Source: Oscillospiraceae bacterium (GTDB lineage Bacteria; Bacillota_A; Clostridia; Oscillospirales; Oscillospiraceae). From it: a DNA stretch of 45,845 nucleotides. The notes under the pieces are model-generated. The model was given only the letters and a program-made list of their open reading frames with translations. It had not been told where the DNA came from and made no database searches. The position numbers were made by a program, and so were the translations under genes. The DNA is taken from contig SVLG01000006.1 in assembly GCA_015068055.1 (NCBI GenBank), positions 1-45,845 of the forward strand, read 5' to 3'. This document shows, one piece after another, positions 19,092 through 28,366 of the stretch; position 1 is the stretch's first letter, and the number at the start of each line of letters is the position of its first letter.

Positions 19092-19680
19092 GTTCCATAG
19101 TCCCCAATTCATCAAGATTCAGTTCATAGGCCGGAATGCAGTGGGTCAGAAACCACTCGGCCTCCGGCAGGGCCATCTTTTCAATGGCGGCGCGGGTGGC
19201 ACTCTCGGCGGAGAGGAACTCCCGGTTGCCCGCCTTGCGCTCGGCCACGCACTTGGTAAGGGCAGAGAGCTTATCCGCAGCCTTCACCAACTGCCACAGC
19301 TCCGCATCCTTCTCCGCCGGGGAAAGCACCTGCGCGTAGGCGGGCCGAAGTTCCTCCGGCAGCAGCGTCAGGAGCTTTTCCTCCGCCCGCCGCTCCACAT
19401 CCTTATAGGCCGTGCGGATGCGCCGGTCGTAGTACTTCACCGGCGTGGGCAGGTCGCCCGTCAGGGTCTCGCTGGCATCGTGGTACAGGGCCAGCACCGC
19501 CAGCCGCTCGGCATCGCAGGGCTTGTGAAAGACCTCCCGGCGGATGAGGCCCAGCGCGTGGGCATACACCGCCGTTTCATGGCTGTGCTCCTGAACGTTT
19601 TCCGGTATGCTGCTGCGCATGAGGCCCCAGCGGGCGATGAAGCGCATCCGGGAGAGAAGGGCAAAAAAACCGTTGGCCAT
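19084..19680 (-). CDS. HD-domain 5'-nucleotidase, YfbR-like
   Basis: 198 residues. The HD metal set is intact and spaced as in E. coli YfbR: H34 (or H32), H67-D68 in LYHDASE, and D137 in AADKLSA, with the preceding RW pair (R17, W18) that contacts the nucleotide. YfbR dephosphorylates deoxyribonucleoside 5'-monophosphates. ATG 19680 begins 1 bp after the dnaC-like stop and follows AAGGAG; a longer frame to 19926 overlaps that gene entirely and is rejected. Its place in a replication operon fits dNMP pool control, which is inference. Confidence 0.88.
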   Translation of the reverse strand: MANGFFALLSRMRFIARWGLMRSSIPENVQEHSHETAVYAHALGLIRREVFHKPCDAERLAVLALYHDASETLTGDLPTPVKYYDRRIRTAYKDVERRAEEKLLTLLPEELRPAYAQVLSPAEKDAELWQLVKAADKLSALTKCVAERKAGNREFLSAESATRAAIEKMALPEAEWFLTHCIPAYELNLDELGTMEHD

Positions 19681-19681
19681 C

Positions 19682-20662
19682 TCAGCCCCGCTCCTTTCGC
19701 AGCAGCCGGATATCCCGGCCCAGGAAGGTGAGCCACTGATATTCGCCGCTGAGCCGGGAGCTGAGCTGGGGGCCGTAGCGTTCGGTGATGGCGGCGCGGT
19801 CCAGGTTGGTGGAGATGATGGTGCTCTTACCGGAGCGGATGCGCCCGTCCAGCAGAGAGTAGAGGGCGCTCTGGCTGAAGGCGGTGAGCATCTCGGTGCC
19901 CAGATCGTCCAGAATGAGGAGATCACAGCCCATCAGCTGACGCAGCCGGGAGGCGTTTTCCGCCTGCTCCTCCTCGCTGCCCCGGGGGAACTTCTCCCGC
20001 TCGAAAACGGTCAGCATGGCGCTGACCGTGTCATAGGCCACGGAGTAGCCCTTGTCCGCCACCACCCGGGCGATGGCCGCGGAAAGGAAGGTCTTTCCCA
20101 GACCGGGGGCCCCGGTAAAGAGAAGGCTGCCGGAGCCGGGGGCAAAGGTTTCCGCGTAGCTGCGGCAGATACGGAAGATCCGGTCCATGCGCTTGCGGGG
20201 CGGATCGCTGCCCTCGGCGTCGTAGTAGCTGAGGCGAAAATTCTCAAAGCACTCCTTATCGCTGCGCAGCAGGGGAGAGAGCTCCAGCGTCTGCTCCTTT
20301 TTATAGAGGGCCAGGAGGCAGCTGCAGAGGCTGCCGTCGTCGTTGTGGCCCCGGTCGGCGCAGAGAGGACAGTCGTGGATCTCGTCCAGATAGTTTTCCG
20401 GGAGGCCGTGGCGGAGAAGGAGGGCACGGCGCTCATCCTGCAGCCGCAGGCTCTCGGCGGCCATATCCTCCGCGCTGCGCCGGGTATCGCCCAGGGCAAG
20501 ACCCACCAGCTCCGTCATAATGCCCCGAAGCCGCGCATCGATCTCTTCTATACGCGGCACGCGGTCATAGACCTCATAGCGGCGGCGTTCCTCTTCCCGG
20601 CGGTGTTCCTCCCGGCGGGCATTGAGCCGCTGCCGGGCCTTCGCCAGCAATCTTCCCTCCAT
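19682..20662 (-). CDS. DnaC/DnaI-like helicase loader ATPase
   Basis: 326 residues. An N-terminal helical, highly charged region (1-80) is followed by a cysteine cluster (C98, C101, C113, C115) that probably binds zinc, as in DnaI. An AAA+ domain follows with Walker A GAPGLGKT (184-191), Walker B LLILDD (248-253) and the sensor I segment IISTN (282-286). Such proteins load the replicative helicase DnaB/DnaC at the origin. It starts 4 bp after dnaD ends, the expected primosome pairing. The N-terminus is longer and more basic than in DnaC of E. coli. Confidence 0.9.
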   Translation of the reverse strand: MEGRLLAKARQRLNARREEHRREEERRRYEVYDRVPRIEEIDARLRGIMTELVGLALGDTRRSAEDMAAESLRLQDERRALLLRHGLPENYLDEIHDCPLCADRGHNDDGSLCSCLLALYKKEQTLELSPLLRSDKECFENFRLSYYDAEGSDPPRKRMDRIFRICRSYAETFAPGSGSLLFTGAPGLGKTFLSAAIARVVADKGYSVAYDTVSAMLTVFEREKFPRGSEEEQAENASRLRQLMGCDLLILDDLGTEMLTAFSQSALYSLLDGRIRSGKSTIISTNLDRAAITERYGPQLSSRLSGEYQWLTFLGRDIRLLRKERG

Positions 20663-20666
20663 ATTC

Positions 20667-21614
20667 TTACCTCTTTTCCCTCAGCATCTGCTGTTCCAGA
20701 CGCTCCAGATCATCGTCGATGGCGCTGTGTGCCGGACCCGGAGCCGCGTGCGCCCTGCGCGCTGTGCCCCGGCCGTCCTTTTCCTCGATCTCGCGGACGG
20801 TACGCAGCCCCTTCTCCTGCCAGGAGCGGAGGATGCGGTCCATGTATTTCCAGACCAGTTTTCCCGTACCCATCACGGTGCGGTCATAGGCCAGGGCCAA
20901 AGCCTCCATGGGAAAGCCCATGGCCAGCCATTCTTCCATATACTTCCGCTCTCCGGGGGTAGGGGCGCGGCCAAAGATCTGCAGCGTCCGGGCCAGTTCC
21001 CCCATATCCGTCTCCTGCTTTTCCTGCGCGGCCAGATAGGCCTCGGCCAGCTCCAGCGTCATGATCTCCCGGCTGCACCAGCGGTAGGCCTCCTTCTCGA
21101 TGGAGTACATGGTGGGGAGGCGGCCCTCGCCGTAGCGGCGGCGGGTGCGCTCGGCGCAGTGGTGGATGAGAAGCATGATGACCTCCGGCGGGAGACCCAA
21201 GCGGTCATAGATGCCAAAGAGCGTGCGGAGATCGGCCCCGGAGAGCCGGTGGCCCAGAAGCTGCTCCGTTTCGGAAAGCAGGGCCTGAAAAGCCCCGTCT
21301 TCCCGGCTGCGGCGGACGATGTCCTCGGCGGTGTAGGGCGGGGTTTCCTCCGGCGGGGGCAGGGGGGCTTTCTTTTCCGCCGCTTCCCCCAGAAGACCCA
21401 CCGAGCGGAGCTTTTCCGCCGCGGCGTGGACGGCGGACACGCTGAGACCCAGCTGTCGGGCACAGTGCTCCTCCCGCAGCGCATCCCCGCTGGTGAGCAG
21501 CCATATGTAAATGAGGGCCGCGTCTCCGTCGCGGAGCGCCAGCAGCGTCTCGGCGTGCTCTGCGGGGAGGATCAGCCCCGCCGCTGCCGCCAGACGGTAT
21601 CTCTTTTCGTCCAT
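20667..21614 (-). CDS. DnaD-domain primosome protein
   Basis: 315 residues. A winged helix region at the N-terminus (about 30-75) is followed by two DnaB_2/DnaD C-terminal domains (about 115-190 and 200-270; the second contains the YxxxI-type motif as KYMDRIL). This layout is that of clostridial DnaD/DnaB-like initiators that remodel origin DNA and help load the helicase. First gene of the operon dnaD - loader - HD nucleotidase - DUF896. The ribosome binding site is weak (AAGAAAGA). Confidence 0.88.
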   Translation of the reverse strand: MDEKRYRLAAAAGLILPAEHAETLLALRDGDAALIYIWLLTSGDALREEHCARQLGLSVSAVHAAAEKLRSVGLLGEAAEKKAPLPPPEETPPYTAEDIVRRSREDGAFQALLSETEQLLGHRLSGADLRTLFGIYDRLGLPPEVIMLLIHHCAERTRRRYGEGRLPTMYSIEKEAYRWCSREIMTLELAEAYLAAQEKQETDMGELARTLQIFGRAPTPGERKYMEEWLAMGFPMEALALAYDRTVMGTGKLVWKYMDRILRSWQEKGLRTVREIEEKDGRGTARRAHAAPGPAHSAIDDDLERLEQQMLREKR

Positions 21615-21655
21615 GCAGGTCTCTTTCTTTCTTAAGACTTATCTTTGGATTTTTG

Positions 21656-21685
21656 ATTATATCACAGGATTAACACTTGATGCAA
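21656..21685 (-). promoter_or_regulatory. Promoter of the dnaD operon
   Basis: On the minus strand TTGCAT (21680-21685), 18-bp spacer, TATAAT (21656-21661) with an upstream TG making an extended -10. Its -35 overlaps the -35 of the divergent U32 promoter. Confidence 0.7.
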
Positions 21686-21706
21686 GCGCGGCTCTTGTGG
21701 TAAAAT
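21677..21706 (+). promoter_or_regulatory. Promoter of the U32 peptidase - maf - mreCD - PBP2 operon
   Basis: TTGATG (21677-21682), 18-bp spacer, TAAAAT (21701-21706). It shares bases with the opposing dnaD -35. Confidence 0.6.
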
Positions 21707-21744
21707 ACTATTTTGTAGAAGTATCACCTGAGGAAACGATATTT

Positions 21745-23820
21745 ATGATGGAACTGCTTTCTCCTGCCCCCTCGCCGGAGGCGGCTATCGCGGCGGTGCA
21801 GAACGGCGCCAACGCTATATATCTGGGCTTCGAGGGCCTTACCGGCTGTCGGAGCGCTGTGAATTTTTCGGACGCGGCCTTTGAAAGCACCGTCCGCTAT
21901 TGTCGTGTCCGCAGCTGCCGGGTATATCTGGCACTGGACATTCTGGTAAACGATTTTGAAACCGCCCGGGCCGGCGGTCTGGCCCTGCGCGCCCAGCGCG
22001 CCGGGGTAGACGCCATCATCGTCCGGGATCTGGGCGTGTTCCGCATTCTCCGCCGCCTTCTGCCGGAGATGCCCCTCTACGCCGCAGCGGAGCTGGGCTT
22101 CCGCACACCCCAGGATGCCGCCATGGCCGCCGCGCTGGGATTCAAGCGCATCTTCCTGCCCCCGGAGCTTAATCCGGAGGAGATCGAGCGCATGAACGGC
22201 CACGGCGTGGAAACCGCCGTGATGGTGCAGGGCAAGCTCTGCGCCGCCGTCAGCGGCCTTTGCAGCATGTGTCTCATGGCTGGGCAGCAGAGCGCCGACC
22301 GGGGTCTTTGCACAGCCGTCTGCCGGGAGGGCTATTCTCTGGGCGGACGCTGGGACAGCACACCGCTGAGCTTTAAGGATCGCTGTCTTATCCACCGGCT
22401 GGTGGATCTGGAAAAGGCCGGGGTCAGCTGCGTATGGCTGGGCGACCGGGACATGCGGGCAGAGTACACCGCCGCCTTTACCGCCATCTATGCCCGGGCC
22501 GTGCAGGAGGGAAAGCTCCCCGCGGTCAGCGATCTGGAAAAGACCCACGGCATTTTCTCCCCCTATGGTTACAGTGAGACAAGCGAAGCCGCCGGAGCCC
22601 CCCGTTGGGAGGATGGCCGGGAGGTGGAGCGCTTCTGCGGCGAGCAGCGCCGCAGCTATACCGGCGGCAGCGAGGTGCGCCGGGTACCTGTGGAGTTTGC
22701 CATGGCAGCGCGCAGCGAACACAGCCGCCTGCGCATGGGCGTGGTGGACGGCGACGGCAACAAGGCCGTGATGGACGGCCCCCTGCCGGTGTTCTACGGC
22801 GATGTGCCCCTGACGGAGACAGCCGTACAGGAGGCCATGTATAAGACGGCGGGTACGCCCTACCACTGCACCAACGTCCGCGTGGCCGCCAAGGAAGGGC
22901 TTGCCGTGGCCCGCAGCGAGCTGGACATGGCCCGGCGGGATCTGCTGGAGCAGCTCAGCGAAATACGGGGCAAGGCTCCCAAACGGCGGGAGGGGTCCTT
23001 CCCGGCCATGCCGCCCTCCACGGCGGCCAGCGCCGAGCCTCAGGTCTGCTTCCGCTTCCGCACCGCCGAGCAGATGACCAGGAACATGGCTGCGCTGAAG
23101 CCGGCCTGTGTCTACGCCCCCCTGGAGCTGATTGCCGAAAAGCCCGGCGTGCTGGAGCCCTTCCTGGATGCCGGCAGCGTCCCCGTGGCCGTACTGCCGG
23201 CCGTCGTCTGCGGCGCGAAGGAGGAGCGGGAGCTGGAGGCCATGCTGGAGAAGATCCGGGCCGCCGGGGTGTATCAGGTCTGCGCCTCCTCCCTGGGCAT
23301 GGCCCTGGGTGCGCTGCAGGCGGGACTCAGCGTCCGCGGCGGCGCGGAGCTGGGCATCTTCAACAGCTACGCCTTGCAAAATCTGGCGGCAGCGGGTTTT
23401 CTGAGCGCCGTGGTCTCTCCCCAGCTAAGCTTTGAGCAGATCCGCGCCATGGCAAAGCCTCTGCCCACGGAGATGGTCATCTACGGCCGGCTCAGTGCCA
23501 TGGTCACCGACCGCTGTCTCATGAAGGCCAGCGCCGGGCGCTGCACCTGCGCTACGCCGGGTCAGCTGGCGGACGAGCGGGGCGGCATCTGGCCGGTGGT
23601 CCGGGAATTTGGCTGCCGCAACCGCATCTATGCCCCCAAAAAACTCTTTCTGGCCGACCGCGCGGCGGACTGGTGCAGCTGCGGGCTCTGGGGCGTGCAG
23701 CTGAGCTTCTCCACCGAGAGCCCCCGGGAATGCCTGGAGGTGGCCCGGAGCTATCTGGAAGGCAGCGGCTACCGGCCCAACGGCCTGACCCACGGCTGCT
23801 GCTACAAGGGTGTAAAATAA
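21745..23820 (+). CDS. Peptidase U32 family protein with DUF3656
   Basis: 691 residues. The N-terminal TIM-barrel U32 domain has the cysteine signature CSMC...RGLCTAVCREGYSL around residues 175-200. These cysteines bind an iron-sulfur cluster in RNA-modifying U32 proteins such as RlhA and TrhP. A DUF3656-type domain follows (about 330-430), then a second barrel-like half ending in a cysteine-rich tail (GRCTCAT, DWCSCG, HGCCYKG). The family is annotated as collagenase-like, but many members hydroxylate 23S rRNA or tRNA, so an RNA hydroxylation role is equally likely. ATG 21745 follows AGGA at 10 nt; 21748 is a second possible ATG. It overlaps maf by 1 bp. Confidence 0.88.
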   Translation: MMELLSPAPSPEAAIAAVQNGANAIYLGFEGLTGCRSAVNFSDAAFESTVRYCRVRSCRVYLALDILVNDFETARAGGLALRAQRAGVDAIIVRDLGVFRILRRLLPEMPLYAAAELGFRTPQDAAMAAALGFKRIFLPPELNPEEIERMNGHGVETAVMVQGKLCAAVSGLCSMCLMAGQQSADRGLCTAVCREGYSLGGRWDSTPLSFKDRCLIHRLVDLEKAGVSCVWLGDRDMRAEYTAAFTAIYARAVQEGKLPAVSDLEKTHGIFSPYGYSETSEAAGAPRWEDGREVERFCGEQRRSYTGGSEVRRVPVEFAMAARSEHSRLRMGVVDGDGNKAVMDGPLPVFYGDVPLTETAVQEAMYKTAGTPYHCTNVRVAAKEGLAVARSELDMARRDLLEQLSEIRGKAPKRREGSFPAMPPSTAASAEPQVCFRFRTAEQMTRNMAALKPACVYAPLELIAEKPGVLEPFLDAGSVPVAVLPAVVCGAKEERELEAMLEKIRAAGVYQVCASSLGMALGALQAGLSVRGGAELGIFNSYALQNLAAAGFLSAVVSPQLSFEQIRAMAKPLPTEMVIYGRLSAMVTDRCLMKASAGRCTCATPGQLADERGGIWPVVREFGCRNRIYAPKKLFLADRAADWCSCGLWGVQLSFSTESPRECLEVARSYLEGSGYRPNGLTHGCCYKGVK

Positions 23821-24392
23821 TGGAAAAAGAGATCATACTGGCCTCGGCCTCGCCCCGGCGGCGGGAGCTGCTGGGCATGTTTGATATCCCCTTCGCGGTG
23901 ATCCCCGCCGCCGGAGAGGAAAAGAGCGAAATGGGCCTCGCCCCCGGAGAAACGGTAGAGGCGCTGGCCAAGGCCAAGGCCGCCGAGGTGGCAGCGGCTC
24001 ATCCCGCGGCCATCGTCATCGGCTCGGACACCGTGGTGGAGCGGGACGGCGAGCTGCTGGGCAAACCCAAAAGCGGGGAGGAAGCCTTCCGCATGCTGAA
24101 AAGCCTCTCCGGCCGGAGCCACCGGGTATGGAGCGGGGTCTGCGTTATGGACGCCGAGCGCTGCCTCACCGCTCACGAGATGACGGCGGTGCATTTCCGA
24201 GACCTTAGCGACGGGGAAATTTACGCGTATATCCGCTCGGGAGAGCCCATGGACAAGGCCGGTGCCTACGGCTGTCAGGGCCGGGCCTCCCTCTTTATAG
24301 ACCGGCTGGAGGGCGACTTCTTCAACGTGATGGGGCTGCCCCTCTGCCGGCTGGGACTGATGCTGAAAGAGCTGGGTGTTGAACTTTTATGA
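23820..24392 (+). CDS. maf: Maf-family nucleotide pyrophosphatase
   Basis: 190 residues. The Maf signature SASPRRRELL at the N-terminus, the acidic SDTVV motif, and the GKPKSGEEA segment are present. Maf proteins hydrolyse dTTP/UTP or modified nucleotides and have been linked to septum formation. The start ATG shares its A with the upstream stop (TAATG). It overlaps mreC by 4 bp; the maf-mreC-mreD order is a common shape/division cluster. Confidence 0.95.
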   Translation: MEKEIILASASPRRRELLGMFDIPFAVIPAAGEEKSEMGLAPGETVEALAKAKAAEVAAAHPAAIVIGSDTVVERDGELLGKPKSGEEAFRMLKSLSGRSHRVWSGVCVMDAERCLTAHEMTAVHFRDLSDGEIYAYIRSGEPMDKAGAYGCQGRASLFIDRLEGDFFNVMGLPLCRLGLMLKELGVELL

Positions 24393-25237
24393 AAGCCTAT
24401 CTGAAAACATATGGAGTCCGGGTGCTGGTTCTGGTATTGATCGCTGCGGTGATCGTGGGCCTCGCCACCCGGGATAAGGAGGATGCCGCCACCGCCGGTG
24501 CGCTGGAGGAAGCCTCCAACCGGATGAGCGCACCCATCCAGCGTGCCGTGGGTTCCATGGTGGGCTGGCTGGAGGGCCTCTACGGCTATATCTACGACTA
24601 TAACCAGCTGGTGCAGGAGAACGAAGCCCTCCGCGCCCAGCTGGCTCAGGCCCAGGAGGAGGCCCGCAGTGCCGCGGAGGCCAACGAGGAAAACGAGAGG
24701 CTCCGGGCCCTGCTGGGGTATCTGGAAAAGCATACCTCCTACATCACCGAGTCCGCCCAGATCACCGCCTGGGACCCCTCCAACTGGGTCCGCGCCTTTA
24801 CCATTTCCAAGGGCAGCACCCAGGGCATTGAAAAGGGCGACTGCGTCATCACCGAGGACGGCTCTCTGGTGGGTCAGGTGGCGGAGCTGGGTACCGGCTG
24901 GGCCACCGTCCGTACCGTCATCGACGTCAACATGGACGTGGGCGTGCTGGTGGGCGACAGCGAGATCGCCGCGGTGGTGGTGGGCGACTACGCCCTCATG
25001 CAGGAGGGTCTCTGCAAGCTCACCTACTTCACCGACGATGTCACCCTCTTCGTGGGTGACCGGGTGGTCACCAGCGGCAACGGCGGCGCCTTCCCCCCGA
25101 ACATTGCCCTCGGCACCGTGACGGAACTGCGCAGCGAAGCCGGCGGCCAGTCCTACTACGCCGTAGTCAAGCCCGACGTGAACGTCGGCATGCTTTCTCA
25201 GGTATTCATCATCAAGGATTTCGAGGTCATCGAGTAA
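24389..25237 (+). CDS. mreC: Rod shape-determining protein MreC
   Basis: 282 residues: one N-terminal membrane helix (about 11-27), a coiled coil (about 65-110, rich in QAQEEARSAAEANEENERL-type heptads), then the two beta-barrel domains. MreC is an extracytoplasmic scaffold that links the MreB filaments to the elongation PBP2. Overlaps maf (ATGA) and mreD (1 bp). mreB is not in this cluster. Confidence 0.95.
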   Translation: MKAYLKTYGVRVLVLVLIAAVIVGLATRDKEDAATAGALEEASNRMSAPIQRAVGSMVGWLEGLYGYIYDYNQLVQENEALRAQLAQAQEEARSAAEANEENERLRALLGYLEKHTSYITESAQITAWDPSNWVRAFTISKGSTQGIEKGDCVITEDGSLVGQVAELGTGWATVRTVIDVNMDVGVLVGDSEIAAVVVGDYALMQEGLCKLTYFTDDVTLFVGDRVVTSGNGGAFPPNIALGTVTELRSEAGGQSYYAVVKPDVNVGMLSQVFIIKDFEVIE

Positions 25238-25746
25238 TGTTTCAGCTGAAGCAATTCTGGAACCGGGCGCGGCGGGGCGTGTTCTTCGTCCTTCTTCTGC
25301 TGCTCTTTATCCTGCTGCAGGATATGGTTCTCTCCCATATTGCGCTTCTGGGCGTGCGGGCCATGTTCCTGCCGGCACTGGTGGTGGCCGTGGGCCACTT
25401 TGAAGGCGGCTGGCGGGGCGGCGTGTTCGGTCTGGCGGCTGGGGTCATGAGCGACCTCTCCGGCACAGACCCCAGACTGATGTTCACCCTGATCTATCCC
25501 GTGATGGGCTTTGTGGTGGGCTTTTTGTCCGAGTTCCTCATCAATCGCCGGCTCTATGCCTACTGCTTTTCCGCCGTTCTCTGTCTCTTTCTTGCGGCCT
25601 TTGCCCAGATGTTCCATCTCCTGATGGCTCACCCCGAGGTATCCGGCGCCCTCTGGCGCAGCTGCATCCTCCAGACGCTCTGGAGCATTCCGTATATTTT
25701 TCCTGCCTACTATGCCTGTGAGGCACTGCCCCGCAGGTTACAGTAA
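25237..25746 (+). CDS. mreD: Rod shape-determining protein MreD
   Basis: 169 residues with five or six membrane helices and the MreD pattern of short loops. It starts within the mreC stop (TAATG) and ends 15 bp before PBP2. It completes the MreC-MreD-PBP2 elongasome set. Sequence conservation in MreD is low, so the call rests on hydropathy and position. Confidence 0.9.
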   Translation: MFQLKQFWNRARRGVFFVLLLLLFILLQDMVLSHIALLGVRAMFLPALVVAVGHFEGGWRGGVFGLAAGVMSDLSGTDPRLMFTLIYPVMGFVVGFLSEFLINRRLYAYCFSAVLCLFLAAFAQMFHLLMAHPEVSGALWRSCILQTLWSIPYIFPAYYACEALPRRLQ

Positions 25747-25761
25747 AGAAAGGACTTCCCT

Positions 25762-27849
25762 ATGCAACGACTCATCAAACCGGCCCGGCTGCTGCTTTTC
25801 GCCCTGATCTTTGTGGTCATTCTGTCCATCTATCTGGTGGCTCTCTACCGGCTGCAGATCATCGAGGGCGCCAAGCTCTATGCCGAGGGTGTGGACCGCA
25901 TCACCACCGAGAAGGTGGTTCCCGCCGCCCGGGGCAACATTCTCGATCGCTACGGCCGGGTGCTGGTATCCAACTCCGCCTGCAACAACGTTACCATCGA
26001 CACCACGGAGCTTTTCGAGCAGGAGGATCCCAACGCGGTCATCCTCCAACTCATCACCGCCATGGAGATGTACGGTGACGAGTACAACGACACCCTGCCC
26101 ATCACCATGGATGCCCCCTTTGAGTTCACGGACATGACCTTTCTCCAGAAAAGCATACTGGAGGCCTGGCTCACCGCCAACGAGATGCCTCTGGACTCCA
26201 CCGCGGTGGAGGTGCTGGCCCGGATGCGCTCCCGCTACGAGATCTCCAACAGCTACTCCGCCGAGGAAAACCGCAAAATCGCCGGTATCCGCTACGAGAT
26301 CAACAGCCGCTACAACATAAACACCACCCCCTACCTCTTTGCCGAGGACGTGGGCATGGGCTCCCTCACCTACCTGATGGAGCAGGATGTTCCCGGCTTT
26401 GATGTGTCCACCTCCTATGTGCGAGAGTACAAGACCCGCTACGCCCCCCATCTGCTGGGCTACACCGGTCTGCTGACCCAGGAGGAATGGGACCAGTACA
26501 AGGACAAGGACTATTCCCTGGACGCCTACGTCGGCAAGGACGGCGTGGAATACTCCTTTGAGGACTATCTCCACGGCGTGGACGGCGAAGCCCGGGTTAC
26601 CACCACGCTGGACGGCGTGCTGGTGGGCACCGAGTACACCAAGGAACCCCAGCCGGGCAACCACGTCTATCTGACGCTGGACATCGGTCTGCAGGAGGTC
26701 TGCGAGGAGGTGCTCGGCAGCCACATTGAGGAGATCAACGCCGAGCGACAGAAGGCCAACGACACCGCCGAGATGTTCGGCACCGAAACGGAGGAGCTCA
26801 TCACAGGCGGCTCCCTCTGCGTGGTGGATGTGAATACCGGCGAGCCGCTGGCTCTGGCCAGCTGGCCCACCTACAACGCCGAGACCATGCTGGAAGACTA
26901 CGACGAGCTGGTGGCCGACCCCAACGCGCCCCTTTATAACCGCGCCGTCATGGGTGTCTATGCCCCCGGTTCCACCTTCAAACCCGTCACCAGCGCAGCC
27001 ATCCTCACCGAAAAGATCATCTCCCCCCTGACCACGCTGGTCACCAAGGGCCAGTTCATCAAGTACATTGAAGACGGCTACGCCCCCGAGTGCTGGATCT
27101 ACTCCACCTACGACCTGACCCACGGCGAGATCAACGTGGCCCAGGCCATCACCTACTCCTGCAACTACTTCTTCTACTGGTGGGGCGACCTGCTGGGCAT
27201 TGACAAGATGGCCCGCTATGCCGCCATGTTCGGTCTGGGCGAAAAGACCGGCATCGAGCTGCCCGAGGTATTGGGCCAGATGTCCACCCGCAGCTACAAG
27301 GAGCAGTACGAAGGTATCTCCTGGTATCAGGGCGATACGCTGCAGTCGGCCATCGGCCAGTCCTTTACGGAGTTCACCCCGTTGCAGATGGCGGAGTACT
27401 GCGCCGCCCTTGCCAACTTCGGTACCCGCTACTCCGCCTCCATCCTCAAGAGCGTCCGCAGCTATGACTACGCCGAAACGCTCTATGAGCGCGAGCCGGA
27501 GGTGCTCTCCACCGTGGACTGCAGCGAGGAAACCTTTGCCACCATCAAGTATGGCATGTGGGGCGTGATCTACGACAAGGCCAGTACCCTCACCGATATG
27601 TTCCTGCCCCTGTCCTATCAGGTAGGTGCCAAAACCGGTACCGCCCAGCGAGGCGAGGGTCTGAAGAACAACGCCCTCTTTATTGCCTACGCCCCCTACG
27701 ACAACCCCGAGATCGCCATGGCCATCGCCATTGAAAAGGGCGGTGCCGGTGCCACGCTGGCTCCTCTCTCCATTGAGGTCTTTGAGTACTACTTCGCTTT
27801 CAAAAACGGCACCAACTCCCTGGAAAACGAGGCGCAGACCCTCCGCTGA
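25762..27849 (+). CDS. mrdA: Penicillin-binding protein 2 (elongation transpeptidase)
   Basis: 695 residues, class B PBP: one N-terminal membrane helix (about 12-30), a dimerisation/pedestal domain starting AARGNILDRYGRVL, and the transpeptidase domain. Catalytic motifs: STFK (nucleophile S404), SCN (466-468), KTGT (624-627). It cross-links peptidoglycan during side-wall growth with RodA and MreC. The insert between pedestal and catalytic domain is long (about residues 130-330). No terminator is seen after it. Confidence 0.94.
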   Translation: MQRLIKPARLLLFALIFVVILSIYLVALYRLQIIEGAKLYAEGVDRITTEKVVPAARGNILDRYGRVLVSNSACNNVTIDTTELFEQEDPNAVILQLITAMEMYGDEYNDTLPITMDAPFEFTDMTFLQKSILEAWLTANEMPLDSTAVEVLARMRSRYEISNSYSAEENRKIAGIRYEINSRYNINTTPYLFAEDVGMGSLTYLMEQDVPGFDVSTSYVREYKTRYAPHLLGYTGLLTQEEWDQYKDKDYSLDAYVGKDGVEYSFEDYLHGVDGEARVTTTLDGVLVGTEYTKEPQPGNHVYLTLDIGLQEVCEEVLGSHIEEINAERQKANDTAEMFGTETEELITGGSLCVVDVNTGEPLALASWPTYNAETMLEDYDELVADPNAPLYNRAVMGVYAPGSTFKPVTSAAILTEKIISPLTTLVTKGQFIKYIEDGYAPECWIYSTYDLTHGEINVAQAITYSCNYFFYWWGDLLGIDKMARYAAMFGLGEKTGIELPEVLGQMSTRSYKEQYEGISWYQGDTLQSAIGQSFTEFTPLQMAEYCAALANFGTRYSASILKSVRSYDYAETLYEREPEVLSTVDCSEETFATIKYGMWGVIYDKASTLTDMFLPLSYQVGAKTGTAQRGEGLKNNALFIAYAPYDNPEIAMAIAIEKGGAGATLAPLSIEVFEYYFAFKNGTNSLENEAQTLR

Positions 27850-27894
27850 CGGCGCACAATTACAAAAAAGTAATACAAATGCGGCCCGGAGAGA

Positions 27895-27923
27895 TTGATT
27901 TTTTCCGAAAGCTGCGGTAGAAT
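27895..27923 (+). promoter_or_regulatory. Promoter of the ferredoxin gene
   Basis: TTGATT (27895-27900), 17-bp spacer, TAGAAT (27918-27923), about 40 bp before the start. Confidence 0.65.
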
Positions 27924-27962
27924 AGAAAAAACTTATAAAAACAAACAAGGGGAACATAAAAC

Positions 27963-28349
27963 ATGAAGAAGCTTTCTGTCAAAAAGGGTATCGAGTGCAT
28001 GGCTTGCCTGGCTTGCGTTCAGGCCTGCTCCAATGCTTTCTACAAGGAATTCCATCCCGACAAGTCCTGCATCCAGATCGTCGGCAAGAACAACGCTGCC
28101 AAGCCCATGGTCTGCGTCCAGTGCGGCAAGTGCGCCAAGGCCTGCGAGGCCGGTGCTATCACGCAGAACCCCAAGGGTGTCTACATGATCAACAAGAAGC
28201 TCTGCATCGGCTGCGGCAAGTGCGCCGAGGTCTGCCCCTTCCACGTCTGCGTGAAGGTGGAGGACAGCGCCGTTGCTTCCAAGTGCATCGCCTGCGGCAT
28301 CTGCGTCAAGGCCTGCCCCATGGAGCTGCTGGAGATCGTCGAGAAGTAA
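27963..28349 (+). CDS. Ferredoxin-like protein with four [4Fe-4S] motifs
   Basis: 128 residues with four complete CxxCxxCxxxC motifs: C12-C22, C51-C61, C81-C91 and C108-C118, plus two extra cysteines (C36, C96). It resembles the electron-transfer subunit (HycB/DmsB-like) of membrane oxidoreductases, but it is short and stands alone: no partner catalytic subunit is nearby. Codon use is strongly biased and it has its own promoter and terminator, suggesting high expression. Cytosolic (no signal peptide). Which redox partner it serves cannot be told. Confidence 0.9.
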   Translation: MKKLSVKKGIECMACLACVQACSNAFYKEFHPDKSCIQIVGKNNAAKPMVCVQCGKCAKACEAGAITQNPKGVYMINKKLCIGCGKCAEVCPFHVCVKVEDSAVASKCIACGICVKACPMELLEIVEK

Positions 28350-28366
28350 GTTTCGTATGGTTTGAT

